Shown: one piece after another, positions 1 to 5,726 of the stretch
Numbering within the stretch: the stretch's first letter is position 1
How the letters are laid out: the number at the start of each line of letters is the position of its first letter
Assembly (NCBI GenBank): GCA_009786625.1
Contig: WQRT01000076.1
Span: forward strand, 5,182-11,883
Reading direction: 5' to 3'
Source: Treponema sp.
Lineage (GTDB): Bacteria > Spirochaetota > Spirochaetia > Treponematales > Breznakiellaceae
Length of the DNA stretch: 6,702 nt
Made by a program: the position numbers and the translations under genes
Notes under the pieces: generated by a model
What the model saw: the letters and a program-made list of their open reading frames with translations, nothing else
What the model was told of the DNA's origin: nothing
Database searches by the model: none

Positions 1-786
1 GATGAGGATATGCGTCTTAGAAACAGGGTAGCGGTTTTGGGAAACACCACGGCGAAAAATCTTTTCGGCGAAGCGGCTTCGGCGATAGACGGACAGATAA
101 GGATAGGAAGCGTTTATTTTAACGTTATCGGTCTTCTTGAGAGTAAGGGCGCGAGCCTCGGCGGAAGCGATCAGGATGATGTCATTATGGTTCCGCTTGA
201 TACCGCAATCACGCGGCTTACAAACTCGCGGAATATCGGGCAGATCGTGATAAGCGTTATCGGCAAGGAGTACATGGAAGCGGCTCAGAAGGAAGTTGAA
301 ATGATTCTGCGCGAATCGCGAAAAATCGCGGAAGGCGCGGCATCCGATTTTGATATAAGAAATCAAGCGGATATGATCGACATGGCTTCCGCGACATCAA
401 GAACGCTTACGTCTCTCCTCGCCGCAATCGCCGGCGTATCGCTTCTTGTAGGCGGCATAGGCATCATGAATATAATGCTTGTCTCTGTTACGGAAAGAAC
501 GCGCGAGATTGGAATCAGAATGGCGATCGGCGGAAGAAAACGCGATATACTTTTTCAGTTTTTAACTGAATCTGTGATATTGAGCATCATGGGAGGCGTG
601 CTTGGGATAGGCATGGCGTTTCTTGTGTGCAGGATATTGGCATCTATCGGTGTCCCGACCGCGATAAATCCATTAATTGTAATGGTCTCGGCATTGTTCG
701 CCGCGCTTGTCGGCGTGATTTTCGGTTATTATCCCGCGTTAAAAGCCGCGAAATTATATCCGATTGACGCATTAAGATATGAGTGA
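1..786 (+). CDS. MacB-like ABC transporter permease, C-terminal part (5' truncated by window)
   Basis: Inner-membrane permease of the MacB/FtsX family, which works with a periplasmic adaptor and a TolC channel to export peptides, lipids or drugs. The frame is open to the window's left edge, so the first visible ATG (10) is probably internal. Numbering from that Met, residues 7-65 look like the end of the periplasmic domain (LFG, ViG and a late VP motif). Three membrane segments follow at about 134-158, 186-210 and 221-243. Between the first two lies the family's cytoplasmic signature at 161-187, reading TERTREIGIRMAIGG then RKRDI and FLTES; most relatives have GA where this has GG. It ends in the typical DALRYE. 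E. coli MacB has about 648 residues, so roughly 260 are visible here. Whether an ATPase domain is fused upstream or encoded separately cannot be seen. The tolC-like gene starts 9 bp after the stop, indicating one operon. Confidence 0.9.
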   Translation, partial: DEDMRLRNRVAVLGNTTAKNLFGEAASAIDGQIRIGSVYFNVIGLLESKGASLGGSDQDDVIMVPLDTAITRLTNSRNIGQIVISVIGKEYMEAAQKEVEMILRESRKIAEGAASDFDIRNQADMIDMASATSRTLTSLLAAIAGVSLLVGGIGIMNIMLVSVTERTREIGIRMAIGGRKRDILFQFLTESVILSIMGGVLGIGMAFLVCRILASIGVPTAINPLIVMVSALFAALVGVIFGYYPALKAAKLYPIDALRYE

Positions 787-795
787 GGATTTTTT

Positions 796-2178
796 ATGGT
801 TAATATATTGAAAATTCTGCCGCTAACCGCACTAGCATCACGAACTTTCGCTTCGTTATTCTTTTTTCTAGTTTCATGTTCCGCGCTTTTTTCACAGACT
901 GTCAATCTTGAACAGGCAAGGCTTTACGGGCTTGCGGCTTCGCGATCTTTAGCGAGATACGATATGGATCTTAGAAGCAGCATACTCAATGAAAGAAACC
1001 AGCTTTATACGATGCTGCCTTCAATTTCAGCTAATTACGGCGCGTCAATGAATTTTTTCAGGGACTGGGAATTTGTAAATCCTGTTGATACGCTTTCCGC
1101 GAATGTTTCCGTTTCTATAACGCAGGTAATTTTTCAAGGCGGGCGTCTTTTTATCCAAAGGGCGTTAAGCGCAATCTCGACAGAGAGCGTAAGGAAGGAA
1201 GCGCTCGCGGAATATTTCAGGGTGCTTGATTCGGTTGATAATGCCTATTACGCGGTGCTTGAAGCCGCCGCAAAACTTGAAGCCGCGGAGTCATCGCTTC
1301 AGTCGGCATCGTTAAATCTTTCCATTGCGGAAATACGCCACGGAAGCGGAATTATTAACACAGGGGAATATTTAAGAATACTTACGGAAAAGGAAAGACT
1401 TGAAAATTCCCGCAACCAGTCGCGGCGCAGTCTTACACTTGTTGTCGGCAATTTCAGATCGCTTACTGGGATTTCAGATAACGCTCCTCTGGAACTGGAA
1501 CAGATTAACTTTGACATATACGAAGATGCCATTAACCGCCTGGCGCGTGTTTCAGATGAAGATGCCGAAGAACTTTATAATGCTTTTCATACGGTTTTCG
1601 CGTCGTCAAGCCCGTCGCTCGCGATAGCGTCTCTTAACAGGCGGAGAGCCGAACACAACCATAATCAGACGTTAGCTGAATATTCACCGTCAATCAGCGC
1701 TACATTATTCAGAACCAACGGCATTTACACTACAGCTAACGGTTTTGATATATCCAACGGAACAAGCGGAATTAATATAAGCGGAACCATTCCGATTGAT
1801 TTTTGGGTTATGAATAACAGGGTGGAAAGAAGCAGAATAACGCGGGATGCGGCAATGCTCAGTTTCGCCGCTACGGAAAGCTCGCTTGATCAGGATTTAA
1901 GGAGCGCTGTTTACAGTATTCTAACCTGCGCGGAAGATTTTTTATCATCGCGCAGATCCCTTGAAAACTCGGAAAGACAGCATGAATATTACTCTGAAAG
2001 ATACCGCCTGTCTCAAAGCTCAATTACAGATTTAACTGACGCTTCATCATCATTGATAACAAGCCGTAACAGCCAAATCAGAGCAAGGTACGCGTTTTTA
2101 CAAGGTCTTTCTAAACTGAGAATGTTATGCGCCATCGCCGACGAAGAACGCCTTTTAAACATACTGCTTGGCAATTAA
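796..2178 (+). CDS. TolC-family outer membrane efflux protein
   Basis: Outer-membrane channel of the TolC/OEP family, the exit duct for the pump encoded just upstream. The 460-residue length is usual. The N-terminus has a basic residue and a hydrophobic stretch (about 17-32), so it is exported. The two-repeat layout is visible: a long helical region with SITQVIFQGG (107-116) ahead of helices at about 120-215, then a second half beginning at SPSLAIASLNRRRAE (272-286), a strand region with GINISGTIPIDFW (325-337), and final helices with YRLSQSSITDLTDASSSL. The start is supported by GAGGA at 785-789, 6 bp before ATG. Cys28 in LVSC fits a lipobox, so the mature protein could be a lipoprotein, as in the OprM/NodT branch; cleavage by signal peptidase I after about residue 33 is the alternative. 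The substrate cannot be deduced. It is probably cotranscribed with the macB-like gene. Confidence 0.9.
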   Translation: MVNILKILPLTALASRTFASLFFFLVSCSALFSQTVNLEQARLYGLAASRSLARYDMDLRSSILNERNQLYTMLPSISANYGASMNFFRDWEFVNPVDTLSANVSVSITQVIFQGGRLFIQRALSAISTESVRKEALAEYFRVLDSVDNAYYAVLEAAAKLEAAESSLQSASLNLSIAEIRHGSGIINTGEYLRILTEKERLENSRNQSRRSLTLVVGNFRSLTGISDNAPLELEQINFDIYEDAINRLARVSDEDAEELYNAFHTVFASSSPSLAIASLNRRRAEHNHNQTLAEYSPSISATLFRTNGIYTTANGFDISNGTSGINISGTIPIDFWVMNNRVERSRITRDAAMLSFAATESSLDQDLRSAVYSILTCAEDFLSSRRSLENSERQHEYYSERYRLSQSSITDLTDASSSLITSRNSQIRARYAFLQGLSKLRMLCAIADEERLLNILLGN

Positions 2179-2181
2179 GGT

Positions 2182-3264
2182 TCAGCCGCAGGCAATTTCC
2201 TTAAGCCTTTTAATAATGTCAATGTGCTGAGTACACGCAGTCTCGCATTGGCCGCACTCCGTGCATTTTCCGGCGCCGGCTCTGTCAAGACTCCAGTGCC
2301 ACTTAAGCCTGTTGCCAATGGGGTCGTTTGACTTTTTATCAAGAAGTTTCTGATTATAAGCGTCCATGTAATAGGGGATTTGAATACCCTCAGGGCAGCC
2401 GCCGCAGTACGCGCAGCCTGTGCAGATGCCTTCAAAGGAAGCCGCCGCTTTTGATTTTGTTTCTTCAAGTTCGGATGCGCTGCGCGGTTTGTAACCGTCC
2501 ATTGCGCGTAACGCTTCGTTAAGGTGTTCCATTGTGTCAAAGCCGACAAGCGTGTTTGTTATTTCAGGATGATCCCATAACACACGCAAAGCGGCGGTAA
2601 CGGTGTCTTCGCCTTCGCGGCAGATAAAATTAAAAAGTTCAGGGTGCTGCGGAATAACGCCGCCTCCGAGGGGATTCATCACAACGGCGCCGAGTCTTTT
2701 CTCCCTTATCGCGTCAAAGGCGGCCTGTCTTGTTTTAAAATTGTACGCGGAATAGCCGAACAGCACTCCTTCAAAAATATCGTCCATTAACAGTTCTTTT
2801 ATTTCATTTTTGATAAGGTGGCTTGATACGCAGATATGCTTGATTAAACCTTCTTCTTTTAACTTGATAAATGTCTGAACAACGCCGTTTTTCTTTCTAT
2901 CTTCCCAGACATTTAAAGAAGTAATGCACCATATATGATAAAAATCAATGGAATCAATCATAAGACGCTTTAACTGCGCTTCTATTTCCCGTCGGATGCC
3001 GCTTTCGGAACTTTCAAATGTTTTTGTAGCGCAAAAATAGGGAAGCCCTCTTTTTCTAAGCTCGGCAAGACCTTTACCAAAGACAGTCTCGCTTCTTGTC
3101 TCAAAATAACCGGGAGCCGTATCAAAATAATTAATTCCGCCTTCCGCCGCGGCGATCATCATCCTGACACATTCTTCGTGGTCATCTACATTTTTAAACC
3201 TCATTCCCCCAAAACCGAGAAGAGAAACCTTTTTGCCCGTTCTGCCGTAGTCTCTGTAAATCAT
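2182..3264 (-). CDS. Aldo/keto reductase with C-terminal double [4Fe-4S] ferredoxin-like domain (COG1453 type)
   Basis: Predicted cytoplasmic NAD(P)H-linked oxidoreductase of 360 residues. Residues 1-255 form the aldo/keto reductase TIM barrel: GFGGMRF at 17-23 and the full catalytic tetrad Asp48, Tyr53 (FDTAPGY), Lys81 (ATKTF) and His110 (DFYHIW). The tail carries eight cysteines in two sets, 281/284/287/290 (CTGCAYCGGCPEG) and 334/337/340/344 (CTECGQCETACTQ), as expected for two [4Fe-4S] clusters. The second set has Thr where Pro usually follows the last Cys. Such fusions are common in anaerobes, where the clusters presumably couple the barrel to an electron carrier; the substrate is unknown. 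ATG at 3264 is preceded by a good AAAGGA ribosome site (3272-3277). The gene is monocistronic by context, faces tolC head-on with a 3-bp gap, and has the palindromic element upstream. Confidence 0.92.
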   Translation of the reverse strand: MIYRDYGRTGKKVSLLGFGGMRFKNVDDHEECVRMMIAAAEGGINYFDTAPGYFETRSETVFGKGLAELRKRGLPYFCATKTFESSESGIRREIEAQLKRLMIDSIDFYHIWCITSLNVWEDRKKNGVVQTFIKLKEEGLIKHICVSSHLIKNEIKELLMDDIFEGVLFGYSAYNFKTRQAAFDAIREKRLGAVVMNPLGGGVIPQHPELFNFICREGEDTVTAALRVLWDHPEITNTLVGFDTMEHLNEALRAMDGYKPRSASELEETKSKAAASFEGICTGCAYCGGCPEGIQIPYYMDAYNQKLLDKKSNDPIGNRLKWHWSLDRAGAGKCTECGQCETACTQHIDIIKRLKEIACG

Positions 3265-3271
3265 AATTATA

Positions 3272-3311
3272 TCCTTTACTTTTAATTACCATTTGTATTT
3301 ATAAATGTCAA
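3272..3311 (-). promoter_or_regulatory. Candidate promoter and ribosome-binding site of the aldo/keto reductase gene
   Basis: On the minus strand a perfect TTGACA (-35) lies at 3311-3306. A 17-bp spacer leads to TAATTA (3288-3283), a poor -10; a 15-bp spacer leads to GGTAAT (3290-3285), a better one. The ribosome site AAAGGA follows at 3277-3272. The -10 sits very close to that ribosome site, so the transcript leader would be only about 12-14 nt, which weakens the assignment. The whole site lies between the gene and the near edge of the palindromic element (3325), so the element does not split it. Confidence 0.35.
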
Positions 3312-3324
3312 GAAAGGTACTTAG

Positions 3325-3558
3325 TATGGATATAATACGCGGCAGGCGGGGAGCGGCTGGTTCCGGGAAACCTTTGCTGGGAATCCGCTTCAGAGCCCGG
3401 CACCTATGTGGAATGTATATATAGGATTTATTTTGTTAATTTATGAATAACCGCTTAATAAATTGTTTTTCTTAGGCGCCTGGGTCTCCTGCGCGGGGAA
3501 CCGCAAAAATGGTTTACCGGAACCAGCCGCTCCCCGCCTGCCGCGAGTTATATCCATA
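3325..3558. repeat. 234-bp near-perfect palindromic element (MITE-like inverted repeat)
   Basis: The arms 3325-3372 and 3511-3558 are inverted copies matching at 45 of 48 positions (mismatches only at arm positions 12, 13 and 43). Each arm starts TATGGATATAA and then carries a 29-bp block with 24 G/C. Pairing continues inward less perfectly: TTTGC with GCAAA, TCCGC with GCGGG allowing one G-T pair, and 3392-3405 with 3474-3487 at 11 of 14. The remaining 68-nt centre (3406-3473) is only about 21% G+C. Both outer edges read TA, which would fit a TA target duplication as left by Tc1/mariner/IS630-type elements, but TA is self-complementary, so this is weak. There is no ORF inside and no T-tract after either arm. 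It lies between metA's end and the reductase's start. Non-autonomous MITE is the preferred reading; a structured RNA or a bacterial interspersed repeat is the alternative. Confidence 0.8.
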
Positions 3559-3677
3559 ATTTATTACATAAAATATCATATTACATAAATGGTGTTAGCT
3601 GATATAACTATATTTGATTTAATAAAATGAGCAAGTTGGTTCGTGAGGTTAGTGTGGTTAACGGTTAAAAAATTCTT
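3559..3677. other. AT-rich spacer downstream of metA with short direct repeats
   Basis: This stretch completes the 413-bp gene-free region 3265-3677. It holds an 11-bp direct repeat TATTACATAAA at 3562-3572 and 3579-3589 (17-bp period). It also holds a run of GGTT-containing units, GTGAGGTTA (3643-3651) directly followed by GTGTGGTTA (3652-3660) and then ACGGTTA. I see no ORF with a ribosome site, no RNA gene and no convincing Rho-independent terminator for metA. Confidence 0.5.
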
Positions 3678-4598
3678 CTAATCCAATTTATTTAGATCGA
3701 AAGGCGTTTCCTGATACACATAATTGAGCCAGTTGTCAAAAAATAAATTCGCGTGCGCGCGCCAGCGTACAACAGGCGTTTTAGACGGATTATCGCCGGG
3801 ATAATAATTTTTCGGCAAATCTATCTGAAGACCGCGTTCGGTGTCGCGGCGGTATTCGCGGTCTAATGTTAACGGATCGTATTCAAGATGCCCGCTTACA
3901 TAAATTTCCCTGCCTTCCCGCGCCGTGCTGATAAAGACGCCTGTTTCAGCGGTTTCGGATTGAATCGTAAGGCGTTTCTCCGCAGTGATTGCATTACGGT
4001 CGCTTGCCGTGTGCCTTGACTGAGGAGCGAGAAATTCATCGTCAAAACCGCGGAAAAGACTGTGATGTTGTTCATTCACGGCATGGGGGAAAACGCCGAA
4101 AAGTTTTTTCTCAAGCGGATGTTTAGGTATGCCGTAGCGGCGGTAAAGTCCTGCCTGCGCTCCCCAGCAGATGTGCAGACAGGAAAAAACATTTTTCTGC
4201 GAGTAATCAATTACTTTTGCAAGTTCTTCCCAGTAGTCAACATCTTCAAAAGGCAGCGTTTCAACAGGCGCTCCTGTGATTATTAAACCGTCAAAACGCG
4301 TTTTTCTGTATACGATTTCCTCCGCGCTTAAATAAAATTTTTCAAGGTGTCCCGGAGGCGCGTTTTTAGAAATGTGGCTTCCCATATTCAAAAAAGTAAT
4401 ATCAACCTGAAGCGGGCTGTTTCCTAAGAGACGCAAAAGCTGAGTTTCCGTGTCGATTGTTGTGGGCATAAGATTTATTATCGCTACCCTTAAAGGCCGG
4501 ATATCCTGGGATTGCGCCCGATCCTCTGTCATTACAAAAACGCGTTCTCTGGAAAGAGCCTCATATGCCGGCAGTTCCCTCGGTATTTTTATAGGCAT
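3678..4598 (-). CDS. metA: Homoserine O-acyltransferase, predicted acetyl-CoA specific (MetA family)
   Basis: First committed step of methionine synthesis: acylation of homoserine's hydroxyl, in the cytoplasm. The 306-residue length matches the family (E. coli 309). From MPIKIPRELPAYE onward it is colinear with known MetA. The catalytic Cys144 lies in HICWGAQAGLY; His237 and Glu239 lie in SGHLEYD, where E. coli has Pro between them. The residue aligned with E. coli Gly111 is Glu113 (TGAPVETLPFEDVDYW); in this family Glu there marks acetyl-CoA users and Gly succinyl-CoA users, so O-acetylhomoserine is the predicted product. I chose the ATG at 4598 because it is where family homology begins and GGGAGG lies 5 nt upstream. 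A longer frame from TTG at 4679 adds 27 residues unlike the family. No sulfhydrylase or other met gene is adjacent. Confidence 0.95.
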   Translation of the reverse strand: MPIKIPRELPAYEALSRERVFVMTEDRAQSQDIRPLRVAIINLMPTTIDTETQLLRLLGNSPLQVDITFLNMGSHISKNAPPGHLEKFYLSAEEIVYRKTRFDGLIITGAPVETLPFEDVDYWEELAKVIDYSQKNVFSCLHICWGAQAGLYRRYGIPKHPLEKKLFGVFPHAVNEQHHSLFRGFDDEFLAPQSRHTASDRNAITAEKRLTIQSETAETGVFISTAREGREIYVSGHLEYDPLTLDREYRRDTERGLQIDLPKNYYPGDNPSKTPVVRWRAHANLFFDNWLNYVYQETPFDLNKLD

Positions 4599-4603
4599 AT
4601 AAG

Positions 4604-4609
4604 CCTCCC
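4604..4609 (-). promoter_or_regulatory. Ribosome-binding site that fixes the metA start
   Basis: GGGAGG on the minus strand, 5 nt before the ATG at 4598. It is the strongest Shine-Dalgarno match in the window and decides for the 306-residue MetA over the longer TTG-started frame, which has no such site. Confidence 0.8.
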
Positions 4610-4671
4610 GCTTTTTTGTATTGAATGTCGCTTCATGCTTTATTTTTAGCACAATTTTTTTAGAAAAGCCA

Positions 4672-4706
4672 TTGATCAACCTTTAAAATATTGATATTTT
4701 TAATTA
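4672..4706 (+). promoter_or_regulatory. Candidate promoter of the signalling operon, placing transcription start at or near the ATG
   Basis: TTGATC (4672-4677, 4 of 6 to consensus), an exact 17-bp spacer, then TATTTT (4695-4700, 4 of 6). Start of transcription about 7 nt later falls on the ATG at 4707. TAAAAT (4684-4689, 5 of 6) is an alternative -10, giving a leader of about 10 nt. No purine-rich ribosome site is present in either case. TTGATCAA (4672-4679) is itself an 8-bp palindrome. AT-rich sequence makes chance matches likely. Confidence 0.35.
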
Positions 4707-5726
4707 ATGAAGACCATTTTTGTTGTTGATGACAGCGATACCAACTTGTCAATGGCAGAAGCTGTGTTGGAAGATCAATACAGAGTGATGACGATGCCCT
4801 CGGCGTCGAAAATGTTTTCTCTTTTGGAAAAAGTTACCCCGGATTTAATCCTTCTTGATATAGAAATGCCAGGAATGGACGGCTTTGAAACTCTAAAACG
4901 GCTTAAATCACAAAGCCTTTCAGCGGATATCCCGATTATGTTTCTTACAGGCAGAAATGACGCCGAAGTGGAAGCCCGCGGCCTTGAAATGGGCGCTGTG
5001 GATTTTGTCACTAAACCTTTTTCCGCGCCGGTTTTACAAAACAGGATTAAAACCCATCTTGACATCGACACGCTTATCCGCGAACGGACGGCGCAGCTTC
5101 ATCAGCTTCAGAACAGCATCATATCAGTGCTGGCTGACATGGTCGAAAACCGCGATAAGGGAACAGGCGGCCATATCGAACGGACATCGATATATATCAA
5201 AATACTAATCGAAGAAATGAAAACCCGCGGAGTATACGGGGAAGAAATAAACGGATGGGACATAGAAAAAATGATTTCGTCCGCGCGTATGCACGATCTT
5301 GGAAAAATTTCCATTACCGATGTAATCGTAAACAAGCCGGGAAGGCTCACGGAAGAAGAATTTGAAATTATGAAGAGCCACGCTCTTGAAGGCGAGCGTA
5401 TTATTGACGAAATCATCGCGAAAACCGGAGAAGATTATTTTTTGCGTAACGCGAAACTTTTTGCCGGAACTCATCACGAGAGATGGGATGGAAAGGGATA
5501 TCCGCGCGGATTAAAGGGCGAGGAGATTCCGCTTCAGGGACGCATCATGGCGATTGTGGATGTATACGACGCGCTTGTTTCTGAGCGCCCTTACAAAAAA
5601 GCGTTTACCGACAAGGAAGCCATAGATATTATTATGCAGAACTCAGGCACTCATTTTGATCCTAAAATAGTCGATGTTTTTTTTGAGGCGAAAGATTATA
5701 TGAAGAAGGTCAGGGCGCAGTTATGA
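4707..5726 (+). CDS. Response regulator with HD-GYP c-di-GMP phosphodiesterase domain (RpfG type)
   Basis: Cytoplasmic two-component output protein of 339 residues. The receiver domain spans about 1-120: acidic pair Asp8/Asp9, phosphoacceptor Asp51 (LLDIEMPGMDG), Thr81 and Lys103 (TKPF). A short helical linker (about 121-140) leads to the HD-GYP domain (about 140-335): His156 (GGHIERT), His196-Asp197 with Lys200 (MHDLGK), His225, THHERWDGKGYP at 255-266, Asp285 (DVYDAL) and HFDP at 316-319. All expected metal-binding and GYP residues are present, so it should hydrolyse cyclic di-GMP when its receiver is activated. An in-frame TAA at 4701-4703 and the need for the first receiver strand force the ATG at 4707, although no Shine-Dalgarno sequence precedes it. 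The stop overlaps the next gene's start (ATGA), so the two are translationally coupled and the sensor is the likely input. Confidence 0.95.
   Translation: MKTIFVVDDSDTNLSMAEAVLEDQYRVMTMPSASKMFSLLEKVTPDLILLDIEMPGMDGFETLKRLKSQSLSADIPIMFLTGRNDAEVEARGLEMGAVDFVTKPFSAPVLQNRIKTHLDIDTLIRERTAQLHQLQNSIISVLADMVENRDKGTGGHIERTSIYIKILIEEMKTRGVYGEEINGWDIEKMISSARMHDLGKISITDVIVNKPGRLTEEEFEIMKSHALEGERIIDEIIAKTGEDYFLRNAKLFAGTHHERWDGKGYPRGLKGEEIPLQGRIMAIVDVYDALVSERPYKKAFTDKEAIDIIMQNSGTHFDPKIVDVFFEAKDYMKKVRAQL

Noticed and set aside
2175..2549. Minus-strand ORF of 124 residues overlapping the reductase tail
   Set aside because: It is a shifted frame of the reductase gene with low-complexity Ala/Leu composition, no ribosome site and no recognisable motif.
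3351..3372. GGTTCCGGGAAACC resembling a tRNA T-arm
   Set aside because: No acceptor, D or anticodon arms can be arranged around it, and the same sequence is part of the palindrome's arm on both sides.
3325..3558. Palindrome read as a Rho-independent terminator for metA
   Set aside because: The stem is far too long and is not followed by a T-tract on either strand; it starts 120 bp beyond the stop codon.
3265..3677. CRISPR array or attachment site in the gene-free region
   Set aside because: There are only two inverted arms, not evenly spaced direct repeats, and no integrase or cas gene in the window.
4599..4679. N-terminal extension of MetA by 27 residues from an upstream start
   Set aside because: The start would be TTG with no good ribosome site; family homology begins at MPIKIP, and a strong GGGAGG lies 5 nt before that ATG.
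4599..4706. SAM riboswitch or T-box in the metA leader
   Set aside because: The divergent spacer is only 108 bp, strongly AT-rich, and shows none of the paired elements or a terminator stem; no convincing metA promoter could be picked either.
4775..5477. Several antisense and alternative-frame ORFs inside the response regulator gene
   Set aside because: The sense frame has every catalytic motif of REC and HD-GYP; the others are shadows.
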